Below, piece by piece: positions 1 to 10,084 of a stretch of DNA of 64,000 nt. How positions within the stretch are numbered: position 1 is the first letter of the stretch; each line of letters starts with the position of its first letter. The position numbers and the translations under genes were made by a program. The notes under the pieces were generated by a model. That model was not told where the DNA came from. It saw only the letters and a list, made by a program, of their open reading frames with translations, and ran no database searches. Origin of the DNA: Xiphydria camelus (taxonomy: Eukaryota; Arthropoda; Insecta; Hymenoptera; Xiphydriidae); contig OY783193.1 of the NCBI GenBank assembly GCA_963678675.1, positions 12,510,822-12,574,821 of the forward strand, read 5' to 3'.

Positions 1-119
1 GCAAATATTGCCTTGAAACGAGTCACTCTGATGCACGTATTAAACCGATATTTAAATATTCTGTAAATGCAACGCAAAAATGTCATACTATCACGTCTGC
101 GAATTTAATTTTTGCAGCG

Positions 120-935
120 ATGGAGCCTGAAAACTCCAGAAGGGCAGCGAATTTTTCTAGCAACGAGGTGGAAATTCTTGTTGAACTTGTTTTGAAGTAT
201 CGACACATTATAGAATGCAAGAAATCTGATGCTGTCTCGTGGAAAGAGAAAGAATCCACTTGGGTAAAAGTGGCTCAAGAATTTAACAGCGCAAGTGGTG
301 TAGTATCTCGCACCACCAGGAATTTAAAAGAAAAATATTTAAATTTGAAAAAGACTGCGAAAAAGAAACACGCTGCAAATAAAATGTAGTTATTCAAAAC
401 TGGAGGTGGTACATCAGCGAGGATAAACACAACGTCAACAGTGGAAGACACTGTGAAGGACTTGACAGGCATTGGACTGACAGGCCTTCCATCTTCGTTC
501 GATGACGACGCCGAAGAAAGTATAATTGTTGAAGTCATCAATGAGACAAACCATCAGGATGCAGAGTCGACACTCCCTGTACCGAGCTGGTCGTCATGGT
601 CACCAACTCTTCTTCGAGTGCCAAAATCTCATAAATTAACAGTGAATAATAATTCACAAGGTTAGCTCGGTATCAATTATTATCACACTTCCAAAGTTCG
701 GTTAGGTTAGGTTACATTAAAAATTAGAACTTCAAATTTTAGAAATGAAAAGAATATTTTGCGAGCCACGAAAAGTATTTTTATTTTACAAACTTAATAT
801 TCAAAATTAATTTCAATTAAGTGGATATTTATTTTTTTTGCAAAAACAGAAGAGCAGCCTAGGCAAGTTGAGGAGTTGCTGAACATAAATCCAAGCCAAC
901 AAGTAACGACCAATCATCGATTGCTTCATTTCTGA
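120..935 (+). pseudogene. Myb/SANT-like DNA-binding protein of a Harbinger transposon, broken by an in-frame stop
   Basis: The first 89 codons (120-386) resemble the Myb/SANT-like (zeste-type) DNA-binding domain found in insect transposon-derived regulators: a helix around NFSSNEVEILVEL, a central Trp in STWVKVAQEFN, and a basic third helix with RTTRNLKEKYLNLKK. A TAG stop at 387-389 interrupts the frame, but the same frame reads straight on through LFKTGGG, a segment that normally follows this domain, and an acidic tail to the next stop at 663-665. A likely intron runs 661-849 (GT to AG, after a T-rich tract). Joining at 660 keeps the frame and adds 28 codons ending at the TGA 933-935. In Harbinger elements this second protein assists transposase DNA binding. 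A single substitution appears to have killed it. A zeste-like host gene is less likely, given the neighbouring transposase and element terminus. Confidence 0.65.
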
Positions 936-976
936 AAATATAAAGTACCAGAAAATTTAGCTGCTGCTTTAACAAA

Positions 977-1403
977 TTACTTAACGTAATCGAACCTAAC
1001 GTACCGATTTGTGGGATGGGATATCACAGGTTCGATTTCTTGTAATAATAATTCCGTGCTTCCTTTGGAAATGCGGAACCTGTCCAAAAATTCCTCGTCA
1101 TTCCACTGATCTAAATGGTTCACTCTGGGCCGAAATACTTTGGGTGCACGAGGCATTTCAATCTATAAATTAACGTTAAATTTGTGACAGTTATAATATT
1201 TATGCTTATTATTTTGAGTATCGTTACTCTTGGCTTCCGGATTTCAGCCGCGTCTGTTCCATTTCTCGGCGCGGCTTCAACCCGGAACGAAAATGTAGCA
1301 ATGCTCAAAATGATATATACACACGTAGAGGCCGTAAATGCCTGAAATTTTTGAGTATTTCTACTTTTCGTATCTACTTTGTAAGAGTACATACCAGCTC
1401 CAT
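977..1403 (-). pseudogene. Harbinger transposase, N-terminal fragment (two exons)
   Basis: Reading minus from 1162 to 977 gives a start followed by PRAPKVFRPRVNH, then WNDEEFLDRFRISKG and a leucine-rich helix ending IEPVI. This is the helix-turn-helix region that opens HARBI1-like transposases (RFRLSK...LL..IEP). The frame stops at TAA 979-977, well before any of the catalytic DDE residues, so the nuclease domain is absent. A plausible intron (1394 GT to 1163 AG on minus) joins an upstream start at 1403 (M-E-L) in frame with I-E-M-P-R. An acidic 18-codon frame just upstream (1459-1406, MEDILDIFEEILTDDEED) resembles the acidic N-terminus of some family members but ends in TAA. It may be a frameshifted original start. 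Confidence 0.65.
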
Positions 1404-1504
1404 TAATCTTCCTCGTCGTCGGTTAATATTTCCTCAAAAATGTCAAGAATGTCCTCCATATTCGTAGCGGTACAACTTCAAACACGTAATAAAATAACCA
1501 CACA

Positions 1505-1530
<26 letters not shown>
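1505..1530. repeat. (CT)n microsatellite
   Basis: About 13 uninterrupted CT units inside the Harbinger remnant. Confidence 0.9.
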
Positions 1531-1535
<5 letters not shown>

Positions 1536-1798
1536 AATGTAAAACACGAGTCGTGAATGTTTACAGCTGCATTCCCGGACGTTTGTAGGTTAGAGCAGCG
1601 ACCGACCACTCTGCGCATGCGTCAACCCCGAGTTAACCTGAACTCTATGGTTAACCGACAGATATCTGACGGTAAAGTTTTTCAGGAAGTTAAACTCCAC
1701 TCCTTAGTTAACCACATTTTGTAATACAGTCATTTTGGCTAACCCGAAGATTAACCTGCAACCTTCGGTTTAACCTGACATGGTAATACCGGCCCTAA

Positions 1799-2371
1799 GG
1801 AAGGACTGCACGGTATCGTTTGTGTTTTGTATAAAGTAAAGCATGCGTATGCGGATAAGGCGGAGGACCATCCAATTTTAACGCTATTTGCCCGGACGGT
1901 CGACCTTTCCGGACCGAAAACGCGCAGGCGGGAGGGGGGGGGGGGGGGGGTCGGAATGCAATAAGTCTAGGAACTTGGAAGTCGATCATTTTAGGGGGAT
2001 ACCAGAGACAAATAATTCTTAGATATCGGAAACCAAGAATTCGCTTCGCTTCGTTTATAAGAATCGAATTCTATCCGTAGAGTATACTGCGATCGTATAC
2101 GATAACAGCTGCACCGACCTACAGAGCTGCAAGAGAAAACGTATAAATGTTTCGAGATGCTGTAAAAATAATGTACAATCGTATAAATCGTAATAAGGAG
2201 GAGAAACAAAATTTATTTTAGAAAAAACGGCAGAAGACAAACGCGGAAGATAATTTCAGCATCCATAAATTCCGCCTTCTTCCACCCAAAATTTGTATCC
2301 GACAATCGAGTCGGCGAGTAAACAAGACCCTCCTTTTTAGCCCAACTGGCTCTTGTGGTCATTCCAAAGCC
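1799..2371. other. Unassigned spacer with a G17 tract
   Basis: No gene or repeat recognised. A run of 17 G (1934-1950) is the only notable feature. Confidence 0.5.
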
Positions 2372-2720
2372 TTAACCCTTAATTGCTACAACTAAATGTC
2401 TTTCACATAGCTGTTACAAGTGGGTCTCTCAGACCCATATCTTGTTTTATCAATAAAACACATGTTATATATTATATTATTTATTTTCAGAAGGGACATG
2501 AAAATATATATTATTTTAATATAATTCACAGTTCAAATGTAAGTTATTTACAATTTCAACAAATTTTAACGGTATATTCCAAGCAAATCGGTATGTTTCA
2601 TAGTGCGCAAACATAACTTGTGGGTCTGTGAGACCTAACTTGTAGTATTGGGTTGGTAAAAAAGTCTTGCAACAATGAAACTCATTCTTTAATACATCAT
2701 AAGATTTTATTGAAAAAAGT

Positions 2721-2933
2721 TTAATCTACAATATAATCACCGTTAAGCTCTATAACTCTTGCCCAACGTTCAGGCAAACTCTCAATGCCTTTCAACCAGA
2801 ACTCTTGAGATTTGGAGGTACAAAATTCTTGGAGTGTATTTTTGAGGTCCTCCTCATTATGAAAAATGTTATCACGTAAAGTATTTTTAAGAGCTCTATA
2901 AATACAATACGATGTTAGTCTTAAAAACTGCAC
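2721..2933 (-). pseudogene. mariner transposase, C-terminal fragment
   Basis: The 70-residue frame ends with LPERWARVIELNGDYIVD and a stop, the classical C-terminus of mariner transposases (LPxRWxxVIxxNGxY). Upstream, YRALKNTL and the following helix match the HLFRSLxNxL region just after the third catalytic aspartate. The catalytic core and the N-terminal paired-like DNA-binding domain are absent, because sequence beyond about 2940 no longer aligns with a transposase. The fragment abuts the left inverted repeat as expected for the 3' end of the gene. Non-functional. Confidence 0.8.
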
Positions 2934-3058
2934 ATATTGTCGGTTGCTGCTCTGGCAGAATGCCCTTGTAAGAATTCATAATAAGCAATTGCTGAAGCGC
3001 ACCTTGATCCATATTGCCTACTACTGCGTACCCGCTACAAGCGCTCGTAATTTACATA

Positions 3059-3953
3059 GGGTGAAGTCGGGAGAGATGGCGCAGCGGGTGAGACGGTTCA
3101 GTCAAATAATATCTTTGTCTGTGTAGCAACACTGACTCAGTTGGCGACACAGATGATTAGTGCGCATGTGCAGTAAGTGTGTGTTACCGAACGGCTGTTT
3201 TTCTTATCAGAAGATAAAATAAATATAACCGTATATTGCATTGGCCCTGATTATTTTCTTGTGTAATAATAATTAGGCATCCAGTAAGTTATTATTCTGA
3301 TTTGAATGTATTTGATTTGGTCATTTCACTTCATAAACTTGTAAATATTGTTCCTAACCTCAAATTTCGTTCCGTGCTTCATGTACAAGAAAGACAATGA
3401 CTGCAACATCTAACCCAACGAAGTCGGGTGAGTTGGCGCAAGCCGTCTAATCCGACTGTTCGGGATGCACCAACTATCCAAATATGTGTTTGCGATGTGG
3501 TAGAAAAGCGAAATAACTTTTACATGTTATTATTGTGATTTATTACATTTTAAAGATCTTTTAAGTTTATGTGGTTGGAATAATCAATACTTTGGTATTT
3601 TTCTTTAAATTTGATTATTTAAGATGATTTTGTATTTTTGTTTTTGTTATTTGGCATTAAAAGTAGTTGCACTTTTAATTTTGAAGCCTATTCTTGGAGA
3701 ACCACTGACCCCCACCAATTTTTTCTAGTACGCCATCTCACCCATACTAGGGCGGGTGAGTTGGGGTTTTTGGTATATTTTCTTTTCACAAATTTTTTAC
3801 AAAACTCGATAACACTTTTGGTCGTTCCTTTGCAAATTCCTATATTTTATTGTTCGCTCTATCCACATTATCAATTAAGTATTGCTTATCCTACAAATAT
3901 AGTTTTTGTACCACTTTAAAAAAAGGTGCGCCGTTTCTCCCGACTCTCTACCC
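3059..3953. mobile_element. Non-autonomous DNA element nested in the mariner
   Basis: The ends are inverted: GGGTGAAGTCGGGAGAGATG at 3059 against the reverse complement of the right end, GGGTAGAGAGTCGGGAGAAA, with TA on each side (3057-3058, 3954-3955). The motif GTCGGGWGAGWTGGCGC recurs internally near 3422 and, in part, near 3731-3770. No transposase coding was seen. Superfamily not recognised. Confidence 0.6.
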
Positions 3954-4099
3954 TATAGGTACCTTTCTAGTATGATGCTTCTCAAACATTCTAGCAGTTT
4001 CTATTCTAGAATATTCCTGAACATCTTTGTTAAAAATAATACACAGTTGAAAAAAAACTGTTGCAAGACTTTTTTACCAACCCAATAGTTAAGGATTAA

Positions 4100-4686
4100 C
4101 CCTTCGTGACTCACGTAGGTTTTTGAAACATAAAAGCTCACCTGGGGTGTACCCTACACCCCAGTTAAAAATTAACGTTTTCTTAGTGAAAAATTGAAAT
4201 TTTTAAATATTTTTGTATTTTAAAGCTTGAAATATTGCCTAATGGTCTCAACATTAAAAAAAATAAATTTCGTAATTTTCTAATTGAAAACAAAACTCGA
4301 AGTTTCGGTACATGAGGTTTCGGTTTTCAGACGCTCAGATCTTCCTGCCGATTTTTATAAAAAAAATAGTATAAATAATAGACTGAGGATAGTTATCATA
4401 CTCTCGTTTTATTAACGAAGGACAAATTAACAAATTGAAACAAGTTTTATAGAAAAATATTAAATATTAAATTAATTACAGACTGTTAAAAAAATCACTA
4501 TTTAACTCTTTGCAGCGTTCTGTCGAAGAGACATGTCGGTTTTGTCATGCGCTTTTGGTGCCAAATTCTTTAATGAAATGTTCCCGAAAGGTACTGAAAG
4601 TACCAACCTCGAAAAAAAACTCGAGACGTGGCATGCAAAAAAAGGAGGCTGGGATGTAGCCTCCACCCCACGTGAGTAACGAAGGG
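4100..4686. mobile_element. TTAA-flanked (piggyBac-like) MITE
   Basis: TTAA at 4096-4099 and 4687-4690 brackets inverted ends CCCTTCGTGACTCACGT and ACGTGAGTAACGAAGGG (16 of 17 match). An internal palindrome TGGGGTGTACCCTACACCCC lies near 4144-4163. No transposase. Its left TTAA is also the right TTAA of the preceding element. Confidence 0.75.
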
Positions 4687-4788
4687 TTAAGAATAGTGCA
4701 CTTTCACCGGACATACCGCGTTGCTGCACTTGTTCCGTCTACATAATCGAGTGCGTAGATAAGTAGGTAAACGAGTACATCAACGAGG

Positions 4789-5539
4789 CTCGGTTTAAGG
4801 GGGGACATACAATTACACCGATGAAAAAATCGATTTTTTTTTTATATTTTTACACGATAGGCCTGTATGTGAAGAATATATTCTGAAAGTTTGAAAGCGG
4901 AATTCGAAAAACTCCGGAAGTTACAGCCCGAAAACGGTAAGTGGTTTTAACATTGGTTTTACACGTGTCGAAACTTTAAACGCGTTTTTCTCGAAACTAC
5001 ATTTCTGAAACTGGTGTACACGATTACGCAAAAAGTATTGAACCGCTTGAGTTCCCCTTTGGTAAACATGTTGGTAACATTATTACCTTCTATATGACGA
5101 AGCCCGATTTCAGAAAATTTCGAAAAAAACTATTTTTTAATACAAATTCTGAAGAAATTTTGCATGAAAACTCGATTTTTGTCTTTGACTGCGTGCCGTT
5201 TTGTCAAATTTGCCTTTTTTTGACTTTTCTCAACGTCACATAGAAACTACACGTGTTTTAAATAAGAAAATGTTTGTATTTTGTTGCAGATCGAATTTCA
5301 CGAGGAGCTAGGTTGTACACCGTTTTGGAAGTCGCGCCGCAACCTACCTGTAACTCTGTACCATAGCTCCGCCATTTTGACGACAGATGGATTGAAAAAA
5401 TTTTTTTTCATACTTGAATACCCTATTAAACAATACCTTCAGTGCGATGAATGTAGAATAAATATTTCTTGGTTAAAAAAATTCCTCAAAATTGCCTCGC
5501 TTTTCCTTGGTCTAATTGTATGTCCCCCCTTAAACCGAG
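4789..5539. mobile_element. MITE with 27-bp inverted ends
   Basis: Left end CTCGGTTTAAGGGGGGACAT is repeated inverted at 5513-5539; the match extends through ACATACAATTA (27 bp, perfect). TTAA lies inside the inverted repeat (4795-4798, 5530-5533), so the true boundary may be there with TTAA as target. The interior resembles the MITE at 35031-35724 (ACATAC, then AAAAAATCGATTTTT, then an AAACTT-AAACGC-GTTTTCTC block). Open frames inside are short and not conserved-looking. Confidence 0.65.
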
Positions 5540-6573
5540 TAGAGTGTTTGCCGTTTCGTTCCTCGCCACTCTATTCGCCCTCCTCGTCTCGCAGTGCTCT
5601 CGCTCCGTCGCCGGAGATACGCGGCAGGTAGGTACATTTTCCTGCGCCGACGATACGCTCGGGTTTGCGCCGAGACAAACGAGCCGAGCGAACCGCTTAA
5701 ACGGACCGGAGAAAAATGTGCGGTCGTTTCTTATACTCGTATACCCACGCTTATATAATATAATCTACATAAAACGCAAGGCGACCGTTTACGGCGAGGA
5801 GAGTCCATCCGGGAGTCGCGCGGCCAAAGAAGCTTAGCGCCGCTTAATCCGCCGCTCTCGTTTGAACGCTTCGCCTAGCTTCGCCCCGGCGACACACGGT
5901 TTAACGTAAGCGCGTACTTTCTTCATCGCGCGGCGACGAGACAAATTAAGATATTTATATTCCCACGTTTTGGGGAGCGAAGATACACGCGCGCCAGATG
6001 TCCCCGGAATACGAGAGTTTTACAGCGGCACCCCCCTCACACGTATTCCATCGCGATCCATCCGTGCGCGTGGGGCATTTATCGACCACTGCGAGATGCA
6101 CGTAGCCGGAGTCGAGCGGGAGAACGCGCGCCTCGTCAATGTGTAGGTACTAATTGCTCTTGAAATTACACCTAATCGGCGCTCAGACGTGATTCTGCGC
6201 TCGGCACTTGCCCCTCCCCTCTCCCCCTCAATCGTCGGTACGTAGCCGAGCGTCGGCAAGATAAAGAGCGCGGTATCTCCGCACAGTCCCTCGCGAATAG
6301 AACTCGGCGCTCTCTCTCGGACCGGCATTCGCGATTTCGCGCCGCGTCAGCTCGTTCTCGCCGAGCTGCAGACGGCGCTCCTTTTGCGCGCGACTATTCC
6401 CTGTCGACGTTCCCGCTGCTGCGAAGAGAGACGACGGGTTGCGTGGCAGGTGTCGCGCGATATCTCGCGGCATGAATTCTCCGGCATCCTGTGATCCAAT
6501 TTCTCGCAAGGACGCGGATGTTTTTTATTGGAAAAAATTAATTACAGCCTTACATCGGTAATCATAAACACCG
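5540..6573. other. GC-rich spacer, nothing recognised
   Basis: Moderately GC-rich, CpG-containing. Open frames occur on both strands without similarity I can name. Confidence 0.4.
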
Positions 6574-6824
6574 CACCGAGAGAAATAATCGATGGTGGCG
6601 AAGAGTTTGTTTTTCTTCGATCAAAAACATGACGTATTTCCCCCCAAGATCAAGCTACAGTTTTTTTTTGTACAAGAAAATATACGATAGGCTCGAGCAA
6701 TCGTTTTTCTCCGCACTGGAAGAATTTTGACCAAGAATCTGTATTCTTAATAATTTTTAAGATCACGTGTTCTTGGTTCAAGAAACATTCTTTCGATAGT
6801 AGCAATAAATTATCTCTCTCGGTG
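6574..6824. mobile_element. MITE family A, copy 1
   Basis: Inverted ends CACCGAGAGAAATAAT (6574-6589) and its complement (6809-6824) with one mismatch. Shares an interior with copies at 46361 and 62893: GATAGGCTCGAG, then a TTCTTAA..TTTTTAAGATCA block, then TTCAAGAAACATT, then a GATAGTAGCAAT-like right end. Confidence 0.7.
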
Positions 6825-7436
6825 CAGCTCGACTATTCCCTATTTTACCCTACTTTTTTCCACTTGACGAAAGAATGAGCGAAATTGTCCTTGATTCTTC
6901 GATTCCAGGAGACGATAAATATCCACTGGAATACCTACATCGGCTTGTGTAATAAATTTGACGACCGGTTCATCGCGCTCGTGTGCCCTAATTATACTCC
7001 ACGCCAGGTCACGCGTGTTTGATCAGACGAGACCCTCGGCATTATATTATATTTAAGTACACAAATATATAAGAATATAGTCACGCCGCGATTTCGTTTC
7101 GGAGCTAACAACCTACGAGGTCGGATCGGACGAGAGGTGGCGGTGGCACGAAGGCGGAGGCAACTGTAATTTAAGGCGGAGGCTTTGTTCATGCCCGAAC
7201 TTAATCCATCATCCGCCCCGCGTAACGAGCGCGCGTGTACAGTAAGCGCGGTTCGCCGTGCTCTGGTATAAGTGTACGGGTTGTCTTACGGTAGCTCGGG
7301 CGGGCATTGTGTATCTCCGCGTAATACCCGGTGTGTACCGAAGTCGACTCGACCCGCCGTGAGGGTTTAATTCGTCGGCGCGTATTTCGCGCAATCGCTT
7401 CCAAAAGTGTAAGACGCGCCAACTCGGTATGCGTGG
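6825..7436. other. Spacer, nothing recognised
   Basis: No repeat pair or coding signal identified. Confidence 0.4.
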
Positions 7437-7463
7437 AGCTAAATACGAGGAAAATTGTACATA

Positions 7464-7712
7464 TCGATACCCTCATGGGAAAGTCTCGTAACTCCAAAAT
7501 GAGAAAGTTTTCAGGAGAGCCAACAAAAAACTGTTTTTTTTTTCGGTTATTTTCACAGAAATAATTCTGATATCAGTGGTATATTGTAAGTAAAGAAGTA
7601 GTTAATGATATTTAAGAGAAAATTTACTGTTTCATGACTTTTTTCCAATTTAATGTCAATTTCAAGATTGAATTGGAGTTACGAGGTTTTCTCATAAGAG
7701 AGAGGGTATCGA
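7464..7712. mobile_element. TA-flanked MITE with paralogous empty site
   Basis: Inverted ends TCGATACCCTC and GAGGGTATCGA, then CTCGTAACTCCAA and its complement further in. TA flanks at 7462-7463 and 7713-7714. The second duplication unit has a single TA at 8268-8269 at the same place. Confidence 0.8.
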
Positions 7713-7812
7713 TATTCCTTCGGGGACTACAGAAGACGAAGCGAGATAGTTGTAATATATTTCTATTTATTTTCGATGTCGTTTATGGGAGATGGAAGGA
7801 CTGCGTTCTGTA

Positions 7813-8209
7813 TACTGAGAAAAATAACTAGGTTAAAATGACAAAACGCAACTGGTTAAAAGAATTTAGTTATTCTAATCAAAATACTGGTAAGTCTAAC
7901 CAAATATTTAGTTATTCTAACTACAGAGTAAAAAAAGTGGTGTTAATTTTTAACACCATTTCACCGGTGTAGACCTATATGTACCACATATCTGGTATTA
8001 TTCAGTTTTACGCCACTGTTGTCTAACACCAAAAGTGGTCTATATGGGCCCACAACGCAGAAATATTTACAGTGTACATGTCTAATTGTTCTAACCAGAA
8101 AATAATCGATTTGACCAAACAAAATAATGGAGGATCCGTATTTCACCAAAACAGTTTGCTCATGATCTCCAAGATTTTTCATAAATTGACTAGGTTATTT
8201 TGTTCAGTG
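7813..8209. mobile_element. TA-flanked MITE with paralogous empty site, possibly containing a second MITE
   Basis: Left TACTGAGAAAAATAACTAGG pairs with the right end (reverse complement CACTGAACAAAATAACCTAG). TA flanks at 7811-7812 and 8210-8211; the second unit has the undisturbed site near 8368. The stretch 7923-8073 starts CAGAGTAAAAAAAGTGG and ends TTTACAGTG between TA dinucleotides, so it may be a second, nested element. Confidence 0.7.
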
Positions 8210-8437
8210 TAGATATTAGTTTTGAGGTGAGATTAAATACGGAGCTAAATACGAGGTAAATTGTGTGTATTCCCTCGGAGACTACGGAAGACGAAGCGAG
8301 ATCTCGCTAGAGATATTTCTATTTATTTCCAATATTATTTATGGGAGATGGAAGGACTACGTGCTCTAGATATTGACTTTAAGGTGAGATTAAATCCTTC
8401 CCACGCTCTCGTTCCATATCAGAGGATGAGTTGGGAC

Positions 8438-8494
8438 GAGAGAGAAAGAGAGAGAGAGAGGGGGGGAGAGAGAGAGAGAGAGAGAAGAGAGAGA
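8438..8494. repeat. (GA)n microsatellite
   Basis: Imperfect GA tract with a short G run in the middle. Confidence 0.9.
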
Positions 8495-10084
8495 TGTAGA
8501 GTACTCGTCACAGAGTTTCTAATTCGTTTCGAAATCGTTCTCACAAGTGGATATGCACGCGTCAAGTGTAGATCATGCTACGGTACACGTGTCCCCGGAA
8601 TAAGCCACCAAACTTTATAATTCCCGAATAATCGTACGAGACACGATCATCTGACCGCAGCGCACCTTGCGAGTTCTCGGGGATCAACGGGACGGGATTA
8701 GGCTTCGAAAGGAGCCGATCGATACCCCGCCGGATGCGAGTTCTCCACGCGTGACGGGCAATCTCAAATAAGGCTTACGGTGTACGCGTTCCCGCAGCGT
8801 TGCTCGAGCGCGAGATTGCGAGCAGGAAGCGTTGTAAAGCCCTCGTAAAATTGTTAAACGCTCCCTTCCTGCCGTCCGCGTCGAAGGACGATATAGGTAT
8901 CCTTTCGCGTGTGGCTCTGGCAGCAATAATTGGCATCGATTGTTATTCATTTTTTAAATTCAAACAGCCTCCGTCTCTTAGCGTTTATCGTATGTATCTC
9001 GCTTAATCTCCGATAGATGTTTCAATGATTGACCGACGATGCGGCTAACTCGCGTCATCGTTCAATTTATCATCCCGCGGGTGGCTGATAACGGAACGAT
9101 TTTGCGGTTCGAACTGCAACACGTGGTATAAATAAAAGACGAAACGCGACGAAATTGCGTTGATGAATCGGAGCGGTCGGAATGCGCGCGTGTGTATGGG
9201 TATGTGTAGCGCGCGTCTCTCGTTTGAAAACGGTCAAAGCCGAACGAGGGCTCCGTGAATAATTCATTGGGACGAATTAGGGAGTTCCAGTCGACTCATC
9301 GAGTTGCCCGCACTGCCGCACCGCACCGCGGCGGACCAAATTGCTTTTTGTACCACGCATCGTCGAATTTCCACTATAGTATATCGCGGGGATATAAATT
9401 CGTCGATCTATCAGCGGCGCTTCGTCAGTCGCTTTTTTCAGATACGTGTCGAAATATATCAAGGAATTATCATCTAAATGTGTGGCTTCCCTGCCGTTAT
9501 CGTGAACTTTCTCTGGAAGTGAGCGATCTTTCTAGCTTTGGTAATAAAACGAGAGTGCGATTCCAAAGTCGCGATGACTTATTGAAATTCCTCGTACGGA
9601 TACACGCCTTGAGCTCCGAATATCGATCGCGGAGACTTATCGTCGGCTTACCGTCGGTAATTGCCTTAACGTTTCTCACGATCCGCGTTAACGACCACGC
9701 CGCGTTCGACCTCGGTGGTGATAAATAGGGATGAAATACGGAGCGAAGATTTATCCGTCCACCAAATGAGAGAGCAAAGTCGGCGCGAGCATTGCGAGTG
9801 ATCAGCAGTTCCCTCGAGGTCGCGCAACGTTTAAAGTCGAGCCGCTGTGTACGCCGCGGCGTCGATCAGAGGCGGCCGATTCATGCGTAGACCTCGACGC
9901 GGTCGAATTATTTCCGTTATACCGAGAACCCGACACTTTTAACCGGTAGCGCGCGAGTTTGCAGTGGGATATATGTAGGAATCGCTGCGCGAAGTTGCAG
10001 CATCCGCGCGGCGCTCGAGCGCCTGCGGATGTGGGACTCATCCGACGCTCGGATTCGTGCGTACGGACGCTTGCCGTCGGGGGA
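8495..10084. other. Spacer, nothing recognised
   Basis: Long open frames (for example 9255-9728 plus) are opposed by frames on the other strand and show no domain I know. Confidence 0.4.

Larger units (their letters stand above)
1..1795. mobile_element. PIF/Harbinger DNA transposon, internally deleted, left end outside the window
   Basis: The right terminus reads GGTAATACCGGCCC and is followed by TAA (1796-1798), the 3-bp target typical of PIF/Harbinger elements. Reversed, the end starts GGGCCGGTATTAC, a familiar Harbinger-type terminus. The body holds the two gene types of this superfamily facing each other: a Myb/SANT-like gene on plus and a transposase N-terminus on minus. Most of the transposase is missing between about 936 and 976, so this copy could not supply its own transposase. 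The subterminal region (1621-1795) is rich in GGTTAA/TTAACC motifs. The left inverted repeat is not seen and probably lies before base 1. A (CT)n tract (1505-1530) sits inside. Confidence 0.75.
2648..4085 (-). mobile_element. mariner transposon, deleted, with a nested insertion
   Basis: Perfect 26-bp inverted ends start TTGGGTTGGTAAAAAAGTC at 2648-2673 and 4060-4085, each next to TA (2646-2647 and 4086-4087), the mariner target duplication. The left part encodes the last 70 residues of a mariner transposase on minus. The right part (3956-4085) has only the end. A separate 0.9-kb element (3059-3953) is inserted, so true mariner sequence totals about 0.54 kb against a usual 1.3 kb. The perfect ends suggest a copy still recognisable by a mobilising transposase, though unable to make one. 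Confidence 0.85.
2376..4095. mobile_element. TTAA-flanked (piggyBac-like) MITE interrupted by a mariner
   Basis: TTAA lies at 2372-2375 and 4096-4099. The left end CCCTTAATTGCTACAACT matches the reverse complement of the right end (TCCTTAACTACTACAAGT once the mariner and its TA are removed) at 14 of 18 positions. The palindromic GGGTCTCTCAGACCC near 2423 and GGGTCTGTGAGACC near 2623 are mirror parts of the two halves. The mariner at 2648-4085 sits close to its right end. Without it the element is only about 0.28 kb, with no coding capacity. Confidence 0.65.
7437..8394. repeat. Ancient tandem duplication (157-bp unit) hit by two MITEs
   Basis: GAGCTAAATACGAGG occurs at 7437 and 8244. The following text (GGGACTACAGAAGACGAAGC versus GAGACTACGGAAGACGAAGC, then ATTTCTATTTATTT, ATGGGAGATGGAAGGACT and GGTGAGATTAAAT) aligns along both units. 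The first unit carries two insertions (7464-7712 and 7813-8209) that are absent from the second. Without them the unit is about 157 bp. Confidence 0.75.

Noticed and set aside
701..717. GGTTAGGTTAGGTTA as telomeric TTAGG repeat
   Set aside because: Only about three units and inside the intron of the transposon gene.
9255..9728. 157-codon plus frame
   Set aside because: No domain, opposed by minus frames, no context.
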